A stretch of DNA of 64,000 nt. Origin: Armatimonadota bacterium (GTDB taxonomy: Bacteria > Armatimonadota > Zipacnadia > UBA1398 > JAKPQA01). A program made the position numbers and the translations under genes. Below, piece after piece: positions 53,828 to 62,865 of the stretch. The first letter of the stretch is position 1. Every line of letters starts with the position of its first letter. The DNA lies in the NCBI GenBank assembly GCA_029547025.1, contig JAKPQA010000051.1, positions 1 to 64,000 of the forward strand, in the 5' to 3' direction. The notes under the pieces are model-generated. The model had not been told where the DNA came from. It saw nothing but the letters and a program-made list of their open reading frames with translations, and did not search any database.

Positions 53828-56511
53828 GGCGTCTCCTCCGGAGCCCCAGGAAGTGGCTCCCCTCTCCCCGCGATGCCGTCCCTCAGGTCCACCGGCTGCG
53901 TCGGATCGGCTGGCTCACCGACGGCCGGGACGGGCCCGCCGAACTGCGCGATGCCGTTGAGCCCGTCATTGGGGTGCAGTGGTGTCCCCGCATCGGAAGC
54001 GTACAGCATCACACAGCCATCGTTGCGCAGATGGTTGGCGTGGTCGGGATGCCCCCTGGCCAGGTCGGTCAGTCCGAACAGGTGCCCGCACTCGTGCACG
54101 AGCATCTCGGCCAGTTGCGTCTGGTTGATCTGCCGCTCCCCGTCGCTCAGGTACTGCATCATGATCACCTGCCGTCCGACGGCCATCCCCGTGCCGTCGG
54201 CATGGGTGCCGAAGTCGGGCGCGAAGCAGAGCCCATCGATCAGATGCGCAACGTTCGGCTGACCCCGGTAGTGGAAGTAGGGCAGCAAGTCATCGTCGAA
54301 ACCGCGGAAGAGCGAGGTCGGGTACAAGCCCACCCCGTGCTCGCCCGGGTGCGGCCGCCATTCCACGAAGGCTCGCGACCGGCCGTCTCCGCCGACGGTG
54401 AACGCATCGCCGAGCCCGCCGGGGTACACCGCTTGGCACAGGTGCGGCGCGACGGTGGTCAGGATGCCGACCGCACCGACGCCGCCCGCTTGGTAGTCGT
54501 GCACGAGTGGCGTCTCGAGCGTGAGCGTCCCGTTGACTTCGCTCACCCAGATGATGCGGTGCGTGTCAGAAGCGTCCTGGTGCTCTGGGTCGAACACGAC
54601 CGCCAGGTCGTGGAGCCAGGCCGACACGACGTTGGCGACGTGTATCACCGTGTCGCCTGCCGAAGCGGGCTGCGTCAGCAAGCGGCCGTACGTAGGCATC
54701 CTGTCCCGCTCATAGTAGATGAGCTTCCACGCGGTGAGGACGCCGCTCGACGCCTGTGCCGCGGTCGCCGGCATCTGGCATGTGCTTGCGTCCACGACGT
54801 AGTTATCCCCCGCCTGGTGGTCGGTGAACGTCAGCGTAGTGGTCGCCACGGCCCGGTTCGTCGGCGGATCGCCCCCACTCTGATCGGCGGCAGCGACGCT
54901 CACCTCGGGTGCCACCGTGCCCCTGCCTTCCCCGACCGTCTTGTCTACGTTGTCGTCCGTGTCGGGGTTGTCCACCCCCTCGGACGACTGGTCCCAGAGC
55001 GTGTTGCTGTCCGGGTCGCGCGACCTGAAGTACACTTGCATTCCGCCACAGGTCGCCGATGTGCTTGTCGCGTCATTGGTTGGATCGCTGTCGACGACTG
55101 TGAGTTCCACTAATGCCTCGATAGTGGCCTGACGGTCGGCAGTCTGGCACCGAACCGGAGTGCCGGCCGGTCGCCGGAACAGGAGGGGCGCCTCGGGGAA
55201 CTGCGCGAGCGTGTCACTGACGTAGACGTGGCCAGTCGTGTTCGGATTCGTAGTGCTCTGCGGCCGGGGCCAGACCTCGGTGACTCGCGTGTCGATGCGG
55301 GCGGCCCTCGGCAGCGCGGGCCAGTTCGTGTGCGTCCGGTTGCCGTCCAACGCGTTGTCTCCGTGCGCGTCGACGGCCTGGACGATGATGTAGTGCGGCG
55401 AACCGTCCAGCGGATCGAGCTGGATCGTTGTTGGCCTTCCTTCGGTGGAGAGCGCCTGGCCATCGCCCAGTACCCGGAACCGTGGGGCCGGGGGCTGGTT
55501 GTCGACCGAGGCGTCCACCACGTAGGCCACGACCGACGACGGCTGCTCGTCACCCAGGTCGGACAGCGTAGAGGTTACCGTCAGGGGCAGGTGCCCATCG
55601 GCGAACGAGCCGGCGGACGCCGAGAGCCTCTGGAACGACAGATACCGAGAGTGGGTCTGGGCGGCATCGGCCGTGCAACGCACGACCGATATGCTGAACC
55701 CGTATGGCCCCGGGGCCGGGGCGACGCCCCAACTCCATTGCCACCACCCTCCGGTCTGGGTCAGCTCCCCCTCCCGCTGGATCCGCGACTTGTCGGCCGT
55801 CGCGACCGTCCCGCCACCGACCAGGTCGTAGATGGTGATGTCGACGCTGATCATGTCGACGTACGGAGGGGCGTAGTCGAACGTGAAGTTGATGCGAGGA
55901 TACCTGAGCTGCGGGTCTGTCGACGTCGGATCGAGCCACACGATGTCGAGGTCACTCGGTTGGCCCTCAGGGCGGTAGACCGGGTCCGCCAGGATCACCA
56001 GGTCCTTCACCGTGACGGTCCGCGGCGGGAGCTGCACGTCGACCATCTGCATGGGGAACTGCAGGTAGTGAATGACCGCGGTCAGGCTCCAAGCGCCGTT
56101 GTGCCCGTAGCTGTTCGCTGGAGGGAACCACATGGTCCCCCACACGCCATTCGGCATCGCCTGACCCGCCGCAGAGGGCTTGCAGCCCTCCTTCGGACTG
56201 GGCTCGTGGACCCCGTCGCCGGTCTCGGTGCAGTAGAAGTCGACGCCCCTCGCCCAGCGGCCCACGTTGCTCGTCTGCACCCGGAGCTCGACCGGCGCGG
56301 ACACCTCCGCCCCCTCCGCTGGCACGATCCACCCCTCGGCCTGACCCGCACCCATCACTCCGGCAATGGCCGGGTCCTCTGAGACGGGCGGCGCCTGCGT
56401 CTCCCACCCGTCGGACCCACTGGCGGGCGTCGACAGGGGTAGTGGTGCGATGAGTGTCAGTGCGGCGAGGAGGACCGCGAGGCCTATCGTCATTCCGGCG
56501 GAAGAACGCAT
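53824..56511 (-). CDS. Large secreted metzincin-type zinc metalloprotease
   Basis: An 895-residue secreted protein. A signal peptide (about 1-30) is followed by several Ig/beta-sandwich modules (about 45-560; GWIVPAEGAEVSAPVELRV is the first). The C-terminal catalytic region has HECGHLFGLTD at 806-816, an extended HExxHxxGxxD zinc site like that of snapalysin-type metzincins, with the Met-turn likely at NDGCVMLY (Met835). A short C-terminal tail is Pro-rich. ATG at 56511 is preferred over the TTG at 56529. It is the first gene of a three-gene coupled operon. An 11-base G tract lies 46 nt upstream of the start. Substrate and activation mode are unknown. Confidence 0.83.
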   Translation of the reverse strand: MRSSAGMTIGLAVLLAALTLIAPLPLSTPASGSDGWETQAPPVSEDPAIAGVMGAGQAEGWIVPAEGAEVSAPVELRVQTSNVGRWARGVDFYCTETGDGVHEPSPKEGCKPSAAGQAMPNGVWGTMWFPPANSYGHNGAWSLTAVIHYLQFPMQMVDVQLPPRTVTVKDLVILADPVYRPEGQPSDLDIVWLDPTSTDPQLRYPRINFTFDYAPPYVDMISVDITIYDLVGGGTVATADKSRIQREGELTQTGGWWQWSWGVAPAPGPYGFSISVVRCTADAAQTHSRYLSFQRLSASAGSFADGHLPLTVTSTLSDLGDEQPSSVVAYVVDASVDNQPPAPRFRVLGDGQALSTEGRPTTIQLDPLDGSPHYIIVQAVDAHGDNALDGNRTHTNWPALPRAARIDTRVTEVWPRPQSTTNPNTTGHVYVSDTLAQFPEAPLLFRRPAGTPVRCQTADRQATIEALVELTVVDSDPTNDATSTSATCGGMQVYFRSRDPDSNTLWDQSSEGVDNPDTDDNVDKTVGEGRGTVAPEVSVAAADQSGGDPPTNRAVATTTLTFTDHQAGDNYVVDASTCQMPATAAQASSGVLTAWKLIYYERDRMPTYGRLLTQPASAGDTVIHVANVVSAWLHDLAVVFDPEHQDASDTHRIIWVSEVNGTLTLETPLVHDYQAGGVGAVGILTTVAPHLCQAVYPGGLGDAFTVGGDGRSRAFVEWRPHPGEHGVGLYPTSLFRGFDDDLLPYFHYRGQPNVAHLIDGLCFAPDFGTHADGTGMAVGRQVIMMQYLSDGERQINQTQLAEMLVHECGHLFGLTDLARGHPDHANHLRNDGCVMLYASDAGTPLHPNDGLNGIAQFGGPVPAVGEPADPTQPVDLRDGIAGRGEPLPGAPEETP

Positions 56512-56937
56512 GGAGCAGCACCCCCGCAATGAGGAGTGAAGTCGAGTGCATCATTCGGGGGGGGGGGTCCTGCGCTCCATGTGCGGGATTCACAGGTTAC
56601 TTTTGCGGGGCGCGGTGGCTGCGCGCCCCAGAAGGAACCTCTGTCCCCGACGGAGCACAATCCACCGAGTGCAATGCCACCCCGTGAGGTGACCGCTCGA
56701 TGACGCCGCGGCGCCTTGCCACTGGCCACTGCCTTAGTTGCGACCGGCGCAGGCTCTGCCTGATCGCCTCGGGCCGCTCCCCCGGAGGCCCGGAAGGGGG
56801 CTCAAGGGGGGCCGTGCCGAGGCGAGTCGCGCAGCGGGACGGTCGCGGCAGGCCGACGCGTAGCCCACAGTGGCTCCGCGGGCCCGGCCGCCACATGGGA
56901 TCGCTCACAGGCCCGGCGGACCGCGCTGTCGCGAACG
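56512..56937. other. Divergent intergenic region with homopolymer and leader hairpin
   Basis: These 426 bases hold the promoter side of the metzincin operon (minus) and of the small beta-rich protein (plus). A run of eleven G lies at 56557-56567. GGGGCGCG at 56607-56614 pairs with CGCGCCCC at 56622-56629 around a seven-base loop. The part from about 56780 to 56880 resembles a degenerate copy of the intergenic repeats but I am not confident. No further gene is supported. Confidence 0.5.
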
Positions 56938-57411
56938 GTGCCGGAAGGATGCCGGCTGGTCGCTTATCTCGACCTCCCGCGCGACCGGGAGGACGGTGCG
57001 GCGGGTGGGCCGGGTCTGCGTCTCGTGCGCGGCCAGCCGTACCTCTTCGAGGCCCCCGGCGTCGCGCCGCGCTACCATGCTTCCATCGTATTTGACGCTG
57101 TGCGCATCCTGGTCGAGTTGCGCGGACTCGATCCCACCAAGCACTACCGCGTCGGCTGGTCCTGGTGGGACCACAATAACGATGGACGGGTGCTGAGCGT
57201 CGCGGCCATCGACCCGCAGGGCGGCAGGCACGTTCTCGTCGATCGCGTCCGCCTCCCGGCCTACGCGGGGCGGAATGAGTTGCCTGAGGAGCGCATACTC
57301 AGCCTGCCGCCCGAGGCTTACCGCGAGGGGCGGTGCGTGCTGGAGTTCAGCAACCAGGCGGCCGTCCCGAACGCCGTGCTGAGCGAAGTGTGGCTCCACG
57401 AGGTGGAGTAG
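56938..57411 (+). CDS. Small beta-rich protein of unknown function
   Basis: A 157-residue protein with no signal peptide. It is mostly beta-strand (SIVFDAVRILVELRGLD, HYRVGWSWWDHNNDGRVLSVAAID, CVLEFSNQAAVPNAVLSEVWLHEVE). The WSWWDHNNDGR segment recurs in secreted carbohydrate-active proteins, so this may be the detached C-terminal domain of a larger ancestor. The GTG start at 56938 has no good ribosome-binding site, which adds doubt about the true N-terminus. It lies 29 nt upstream of the UroD-family gene in the same direction and could be co-transcribed with it. Confidence 0.6.
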   Translation: MPEGCRLVAYLDLPRDREDGAAGGPGLRLVRGQPYLFEAPGVAPRYHASIVFDAVRILVELRGLDPTKHYRVGWSWWDHNNDGRVLSVAAIDPQGGRHVLVDRVRLPAYAGRNELPEERILSLPPEAYREGRCVLEFSNQAAVPNAVLSEVWLHEVE

Positions 57412-57440
57412 CGAGAGTCATCGCGGAGGGGAACGCGACC

Positions 57441-58601
57441 ATGCCCGAGTCACCGATCGCCGACGGCATCCACGCCATGGTGCCGCGAGAGCAGATGGTG
57501 GAGCACGCCCGGCGGCTGCGGGACACCTACGCCATGGTGCCCGGCATCCGGTTGGTGCGGCGCGAGTTCGGTTTCTACTGCCTCGAGCGCTGGAAGCGCG
57601 ACGGAATGCCGCAGGACGTGCCCCTTGCCGAGCTGTTCGACTACGACCCGCCCGGCTTCCACCCTCTTGGCCAACTCGGCTGGTGCGAGGCGGCGTTCGT
57701 GCCCTCCTTCGAGACGAGGGTTCTCGAGGACCGCGGCGCCCACGAGGTGGTTCAGGATTACGCCGGACGGCATGTGCTCTACTTCAAAGGCCGCCGGGAT
57801 GGCTTCATGCCCGAGTACCTCGAGCATCCTGTCCGCGACCAGCGCACTTGGGAAGAGGACGTTAAGTGGCGGATGGACCCCACCTCGTCCGAGCGGTACG
57901 CCGACCTGGAGGAGCGGATGGCCGCCGCCCGTCAGGCGGCCGGTCAGGGCTACATGATCCAGCAGAACCTCATTGGCGGCTACATGTACTTGCGCAGCCT
58001 CATGGGCCCTGAGGGCACGCTCTACGCCGTGCACGATATGCCCGAAGTGGTCCACGATTGCATGCAGACATGGTTCCGGCTGGCCGACACCGTCATCGCC
58101 AGGCACCAGGAGCACGTCACGCTCGATGAGCTCTACCTGGCCGAGGACATCTGCTACAACCACGGGTTACTCATCTCGCCGGCGATGATGCGCGAGTTCC
58201 TCATCCCCTACTACCAGCAGCTCATCGCGAACATCAAGGCGCGGCAGATAGACCGCAGCCGGCACCTCTATGTCCAGATCGACACCGACGGCTTCGCGCC
58301 GCCAGCCATACCCGTCTACCGGGCGATCGGGATGGACGCCATGAGCCCCTTCGAGGTGGCGGCCGGGTGCGATGTGGTGCAGATCGCCCGGCAGTATCCC
58401 GATCTGGTCATGTTCGGGGGGATCGACAAGCGGGTGATGGCCCAGGGCCCGGCGGCCATCGATGAGTACCTTCAGCACGTCATCCCGCCGATGCGCGCCC
58501 GCGGGGGGTACATCCCCACTTGCGACCACGGCGTGCCCGAGGAGGTCAGCTACGAGAACTACCTTCACTACCGGAAGCGGTGTGTGGAACTGGGGGGGTA
58601 G
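57441..58601 (+). CDS. Uroporphyrinogen decarboxylase (UroD) family protein, methyltransferase-like
   Basis: A 386-residue cytoplasmic TIM-barrel protein of the UroD superfamily. Visible parts are LYLAEDICYNHGLLISPAMM, YVQIDTDGFAPP, MFGGIDKRVM and the ending YIPTCDHGVPEEVSYENY, typical of the non-haem subgroup often annotated as methylcobamide:CoM methyltransferase (MtaA/MtbA)-like. The haem-pathway N-terminal arginine motif is not seen, so haem synthesis is unlikely. ATG at 57441 follows CGGAGGGG. A link with the MttB-family enzyme at 46.2 kb in corrinoid methyl transfer is possible, but no corrinoid protein is in the window. Confidence 0.82.
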   Translation: MPESPIADGIHAMVPREQMVEHARRLRDTYAMVPGIRLVRREFGFYCLERWKRDGMPQDVPLAELFDYDPPGFHPLGQLGWCEAAFVPSFETRVLEDRGAHEVVQDYAGRHVLYFKGRRDGFMPEYLEHPVRDQRTWEEDVKWRMDPTSSERYADLEERMAAARQAAGQGYMIQQNLIGGYMYLRSLMGPEGTLYAVHDMPEVVHDCMQTWFRLADTVIARHQEHVTLDELYLAEDICYNHGLLISPAMMREFLIPYYQQLIANIKARQIDRSRHLYVQIDTDGFAPPAIPVYRAIGMDAMSPFEVAAGCDVVQIARQYPDLVMFGGIDKRVMAQGPAAIDEYLQHVIPPMRARGGYIPTCDHGVPEEVSYENYLHYRKRCVELGG

Positions 58602-58659
58602 GTCTCGCTGGGCAGAAGACCGGGGACAGGCGAGGTCTCCCGTGAAGGCCCGAGGCACA

Positions 58660-59481
58660 TCACCTAACCGCGGTCTCCTGCGGCCTTCCCCGATGCACCC
58701 ACTTCGCGAACTGGTGGGCCTTCGTGAACGCCTGCGAGCAGGCGAGGCGAACGGTCAGGTAGCTACTGATGGCCACGGCGCCGACCAGCATGTAGGCAAT
58801 GAGGACCTGGTACTTCACGGCCTCGACCGGCGCCACGCCCCCGATGACCTGGCCGGTCATCATCCCCGGAAGCTGGACGATGCCGTAGACGGTGATGGCA
58901 TTGATGGTAGGCATCCAGCCTGCACGCAGGGCTGCGCGGACGCTGGCGCGAGCGGCCTGGCGCCATGAAGCCCCGAGGCACAGCATGGCCTCGACCTCAT
59001 CTCGCCGCAGGGTGAGCTCCGCCAGAAGGCGATCCGCCGCCACGGCGCACCCTGTCGTCGCGTTGCCGATGATCATGCCCGAGATCGGGATCAGGTACTG
59101 CGGCTGGTACCACTGCTCCAGGCGCAGGACCACGGTCACGACCGGGCCCATGACGGCCAGGACCGCCACGGCAATGGAGCCCGTCATGACCGCCTGGAGT
59201 CCCGGTGGCTTACGCTCGACGCGCTGGTAGGCCGACCGGGCTCCGACCAGCACCATCAGGATCACGACCGGTACGACGTGGTACCAGCGGTCCATCTCGA
59301 ACACGAGGACGAGGACGAACCCCATGGCCATGAGCTGCACGCACGCTCGGATCGAGCCGATGACGAGGGCCTTCTCGAGCCCCAGCCGCTCCACGCGCGC
59401 CAGAACGACGGCCAGCACGACGAACCCAATGGCCAGAGCCAGGTTCGGATACCCGATGGACTGGTAGCCCACGTCACCCAT
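58660..59481 (-). CDS. ABC transporter permease, FetB-like (UPF0014)
   Basis: A 273-residue membrane protein with about seven hydrophobic helices (LALAIGFVVLAVVLARV, VVPVVILMVLVGARSAYQRVERK). The family signature GMIIGNATTGCAVAADRLLAEL and the following LPGMMTGQVIGGVAPVEAVKYQVLIAYMLVGAVAISS match the UPF0014 family of FetB, the permease partner of FetA in iron export in E. coli. Start at 59481 overlaps the ATPase stop by 8 nt, so the two genes are coupled. Substrate (iron or another metal) is by family only. Confidence 0.87.
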   Translation of the reverse strand: MGDVGYQSIGYPNLALAIGFVVLAVVLARVERLGLEKALVIGSIRACVQLMAMGFVLVLVFEMDRWYHVVPVVILMVLVGARSAYQRVERKPPGLQAVMTGSIAVAVLAVMGPVVTVVLRLEQWYQPQYLIPISGMIIGNATTGCAVAADRLLAELTLRRDEVEAMLCLGASWRQAARASVRAALRAGWMPTINAITVYGIVQLPGMMTGQVIGGVAPVEAVKYQVLIAYMLVGAVAISSYLTVRLACSQAFTKAHQFAKWVHRGRPQETAVR

Positions 59482-60253
59482 CGTGCTCGGCCTCCGCTCC
59501 CGCCTCCGCCGCCTGCTCGATGAACGCGCGGGCCTGTGGCGACTGCGGCGCGGCAAGAGACTGATCCGCCGGGCCGTGCTCGACCAGTTGGCCGCCGACC
59601 AGAATCGCAGCCCACTGAGCCACGGCCCGTGCGTGGGCGAGTGTGTGGCTCACGACGACCGCGGTCACGCCGGCCACCTCGCTCACGCGCCGGATGGCCT
59701 CGAGCACGTGCCGCGCCGCCCCGGGATCCAGGGCCGAGGTGGGTTCATCGAGCAGCAGCGCCTCCGGGTCGTTGGCGAGCGCCCGCGCGATGGCCACCCG
59801 TTGCCGCTCGCCGCCGGAGAGCTGCTGCGCCTCGCGCGGCGCGAAGTCGCGGGGCAAGCCGACCGTGTCGAGCAATGCGCCGACCCGATCCAGGTCCGTC
59901 GCCGACCACTCGCCACGCAGGGCCGGCCCGTAGGCCACGTTGTCGGCCACGCTGCCGGCGAACATGGCAGGCTGCTGCTGCACGAGGCCGACGCGCCGCC
60001 GGAGCTCGAGCACGTCGAGCTCGCGAAGTGGGACTCCGGCGAAGCCGATGGTGCCCTCGTCCGGCTCCTCGAGCCGGTTGAGCAGGCGCAGGAGGGTCGA
60101 CTTGCCCGAGCCTGATGGGCCCACCACGGCCATGATGGACCGTTCGGGCACCTCCAGGCTGACGCCCGACAGAGCGAGCACGCGCCGCGTGCCGCCGTCG
60201 CCCGACGGAACGAAGCGCCACTTGGTCACCGACCGGATATCGAAGGCAGCCAT
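59474..60253 (-). CDS. ABC transporter ATP-binding protein, FetA-like
   Basis: A 259-residue ATPase with Walker A GPSGSGKST, Q-loop VGLVQQQPAMF, signature LSGGERQRVAIARAL and Walker B LLLDEPTSALD, then the H-loop VVSHTLAHA. It is paired with the FetB-like permease. ATG at 60253 follows GGAGGGA; an in-frame GTG at 60268 is less likely. The transporter would use ATP to move a metal or other small solute across the inner membrane. Family similarity to FetA is moderate. A repeat copy lies upstream. Confidence 0.87.
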   Translation of the reverse strand: MAAFDIRSVTKWRFVPSGDGGTRRVLALSGVSLEVPERSIMAVVGPSGSGKSTLLRLLNRLEEPDEGTIGFAGVPLRELDVLELRRRVGLVQQQPAMFAGSVADNVAYGPALRGEWSATDLDRVGALLDTVGLPRDFAPREAQQLSGGERQRVAIARALANDPEALLLDEPTSALDPGAARHVLEAIRRVSEVAGVTAVVVSHTLAHARAVAQWAAILVGGQLVEHGPADQSLAAPQSPQARAFIEQAAEAGAEAEHDG

Positions 60254-60299
60254 GGGCCGTCCCTCCACGGTGTGCCGCCGCTAGCCTGCCCGTGCCGGC

Positions 60300-60338
60300 G
60301 GGCCGCATGGCGCCCTTCCCGCTCTGCAGGCCCCTCCG
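60300..60338 (-). repeat. Direct repeat family 2, shortened copy C
   Basis: Read on the minus strand, CGGAGGGGCC is followed after a short gap by AGCGGGAAGGGCGCCAT and CGGCCC, the core of the 51.3 and 51.5 kb units, with about 13 bases missing in the middle. It lies between the ABC ATPase and glycosyltransferase genes. Confidence 0.6.
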
Positions 60339-60371
60339 CTCGGCCCCGCCGAACACCCGCCGAGGCGAACG

Positions 60372-61382
60372 CTACCAGGGCGCTCCGGGGCGAGCTCCGG
60401 GCCGAAACAGCCATCGCAGCACCGCCCAGTAGGCCTGGCGCTGAGCGCGGGCCGCGTCGCCGCGGCGAGGGAGCGACGCGACCAGCCGTAGCGCGGTGCC
60501 CAGCGCGATCACGGCCTCCATCGCCACTGCGTACGCCCGGCCGTGGTGCTTCCGCGCAAACCGCAACGCGGCGCGGTAGCCCTCGATGGCCTTCCGGGGC
60601 CCAACTCGGGCGGCGCTGGCGCCACCCAGGTGCAGCACTTCGGCCTCGGGGAAGTAGGCCACGCGGAAGCCGGCCTGGCGGGCGCGCCGGCATAGATCGG
60701 CGTCTTCCCCGTAGAAGAAGAACCCCTCGTCGAACCCGCCGAGCTGGTTCCACAGCTCACGGCGGATGGCCAGGCACGCCCCGCTGACGTAATCGACATC
60801 GAGCGCCGAATGATGGTCGAACCACGTCATCTCTGGCCGCCCGAACAGCCGCGACCGCGGGGCCAGTCTGGTCAGCGCCAGAGCCTCGAGGAGCGCGTTG
60901 AGCAGACCGGGCTCGGTGCGGCAGGACGATTGCACGCTGCCGTCCGGAGAGACGAGGCGGGGGCCGACGATGCCCACATCATCGTGGCTGGTTATGAAGT
61001 CCGTCAGGGCCTCCAGCGCGCCCTCGCGCACCTCGGTGTCGGTGTTCAGCAGAAGCAGAACGTCGCCCGAGCATTCGTGGGCGCCCTGGTTGTTGGCGCG
61101 CGCGAAACCGACATTGGCCGGGTTCTGGATGACCCGGACTTGCGGGAACCGCTCGCGAACACGGGCCACGCTGTCATCGATGGAGGCATTGTCGACAACG
61201 ACGACCTCAGCCTCCTGCCCCGGGGGCGAGGCAAGCACGGTCTCCAGGCAGCGGCACAGCAGCTCCGCCGTGTTCCAGTTCACGAGGATGATCGACAGCG
61301 TGGGCCGGACGTCGGGTTGCGCGTATACCACCCCTGGCGGCCACCAGGCATCGGGGGCCGCATCAGCGGCCCCCCAATTCAC
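60372..61382 (-). CDS. Family 2 glycosyltransferase (rhamnosyltransferase-like)
   Basis: A GT2-type enzyme of about 336 residues, close to the WbbL/rhamnosyltransferase group. It has LSIILVNWNT, VVDNASIDDS, LLLNTDTEV (with the metal-binding DxD-like part), SGACLAIRRE and GFDEGFFFYGEDADLC. It transfers a sugar from a nucleotide donor onto a lipid-linked or polysaccharide acceptor. Start is uncertain: GTG at 61382 follows GGAG four bases upstream and comes directly after the MFS stop; GTG at 61331 would give an N-terminus closer to the family norm. It is cotranscribed, probably, with the MFS permease upstream. Confidence 0.85.
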   Translation of the reverse strand: MNWGAADAAPDAWWPPGVVYAQPDVRPTLSIILVNWNTAELLCRCLETVLASPPGQEAEVVVVDNASIDDSVARVRERFPQVRVIQNPANVGFARANNQGAHECSGDVLLLLNTDTEVREGALEALTDFITSHDDVGIVGPRLVSPDGSVQSSCRTEPGLLNALLEALALTRLAPRSRLFGRPEMTWFDHHSALDVDYVSGACLAIRRELWNQLGGFDEGFFFYGEDADLCRRARQAGFRVAYFPEAEVLHLGGASAARVGPRKAIEGYRAALRFARKHHGRAYAVAMEAVIALGTALRLVASLPRRGDAARAQRQAYWAVLRWLFRPGARPGAPW

Positions 61383-61383
61383 C

Positions 61384-62661
61384 CTACTCCGCACCAAGCT
61401 TCTCGGCCTTGTACCCGCCCTTGGCCTTGTCGTTCAGGTAGATGCACGTGAAGGCGATCAGCACGATCACGGGCAGGATGGCGACATACTGGAGTGCCGT
61501 CTGCTGACTGCCTGTGACATCCATGATCTTCCCCATCGCCGGCGTCGTGAACCCGACGGCGATGTTGCCGAACGCGCCCGTCATGGCGAGTAGCAACGCG
61601 CCGCCCCTTGGGAACCGCTCGGACGTGATCGCGAGCATCGTCGGCCAGAAGTAGCACACACCCATTCCGAACACGAAGGCCGCCCCGAATGCGGAAACCA
61701 TGCTGTTGGCCATACCCAGTAGCATCAGACCGACAGCCGCAACCACAGAACCGGCCATGATGATGCCCGTGGGCGAGAGCTTCCGCTCCAGTGGCCCGGC
61801 GAAGCAGCGACCGACGGCCATGACGAGGTTGATGAAGACGAGCACCAGGATCCCGGCTGTCGCCATGCCCTCGATGGTGCGCTGCATGATGTTGGTGATC
61901 CACTGGTTCGGGCCAAGCTCCGTGCTGGCGGTGCACATCATGCACAGCAGCAGGAACAGGTAGAAGGGCCGCAGCGCCTCGCGGAACATCTCCCTGTTGG
62001 ACACACCGGCCGCTACGCGTTCGGTCACCGGGAACTTGGCGGGGAAGATCAGGATACCGTAGATCGCCACGGGGATCAGCAGGATCGCCATCTTGATCTG
62101 CCACGCGGGAGTTCCGCCGATGAGCGGTATGCCGCCAGCCGGACCGGGAGCCGCGACCTGGCTGAGCCCGTAGGCGATCAGGCCGCCGAGAACGATGCCA
62201 CCCGGGAACCATGCGTGGAGCAGGTTCAGCTTCGCCGTCTTCTTGTCCGGATAGAGCGTGGCCACGAGCGGGTTGATGGCCGCCTCGACCATGCCGTTCC
62301 CGATCCCGCCGATGAGTGTGCCCGCGAACAGCATGCCGAAGCCGGTGGCGAAGATGGTCATCAGGAAGCCAACGGCGTGGCCCGCGAAGGCTAGATACAG
62401 GATGCGCCTCATCCCCAGCAGGTCACAAAGCGGCCCGCCAAACAGAATGGCGAGAGCGAACCCCCACGTCCACGCGCCAGCGGCCATGCCGAGGTGCGTA
62501 TCGTTGAGCATGAACTGGGTCTTGAGGTCGCCCATGATGTCGCCGCGGATGGCGAACGACATGGCGGTTGCGATGAGCGACATGCAGCTTGCCGTGAATA
62601 GAAGCCCCGGCTTGATGCCCTGAGCTTCCCAATTGCTCTGACCGGACGCTTCCTTTGCCAC
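61384..62661 (-). CDS. MFS transporter, sugar permease-like
   Basis: A 425-residue protein with twelve probable transmembrane helices. The first-half signature GMAAGAWTWGFALAILFGG and GIGNGMVEAAINPLVATLYPD resemble FHS-type and related sugar:proton symporters. The cytoplasmic loop after helix 6 (KFPVTERVAAGVSNREMF) and a Lys-rich tail (NDKAKGGYKAEKLGAE) fit. GTG at 62661 follows GGGAGAGG. It is the only obvious sugar importer in the window, and the GT2 gene starts at its stop. The solute is probably a mono- or disaccharide. Confidence 0.85.
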   Translation of the reverse strand: MAKEASGQSNWEAQGIKPGLLFTASCMSLIATAMSFAIRGDIMGDLKTQFMLNDTHLGMAAGAWTWGFALAILFGGPLCDLLGMRRILYLAFAGHAVGFLMTIFATGFGMLFAGTLIGGIGNGMVEAAINPLVATLYPDKKTAKLNLLHAWFPGGIVLGGLIAYGLSQVAAPGPAGGIPLIGGTPAWQIKMAILLIPVAIYGILIFPAKFPVTERVAAGVSNREMFREALRPFYLFLLLCMMCTASTELGPNQWITNIMQRTIEGMATAGILVLVFINLVMAVGRCFAGPLERKLSPTGIIMAGSVVAAVGLMLLGMANSMVSAFGAAFVFGMGVCYFWPTMLAITSERFPRGGALLLAMTGAFGNIAVGFTTPAMGKIMDVTGSQQTALQYVAILPVIVLIAFTCIYLNDKAKGGYKAEKLGAE

Positions 62662-62797
62662 GGGGTCCTCTCCCTCTGCGCACCGTCACAAGTGTCCTGA
62701 GCCGGTAGAACCGGCTGAGTTCACTTGTTCGGGAGGCGAGGGGTATCGACCTGCAGGCGGCGCGGGAGCTCGGGGCAGCGCTGGCCCCTGCAGAGTA

Positions 62798-62849
62798 CGG
62801 GGGCGGGTGGAGGCCCTCGCAGAACTCCGAGGCCTGTGACCCGCCCCCG
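62798..62849 (-). terminator. Terminator hairpin after the VIT/VWA protein gene
   Basis: CGGGGGCGGGT at 62798-62808 pairs with ACCCGCCCCCG at 62839-62849, a perfect 11-base-pair stem, with a second short stem (AGGCC with GGCCT) in the loop. It starts 16 nt after the stop of the minus-strand VIT/VWA gene, upstream of the MFS gene. Confidence 0.7.
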
Positions 62850-62865
62850 GCTCTCGGCGGGGCTG

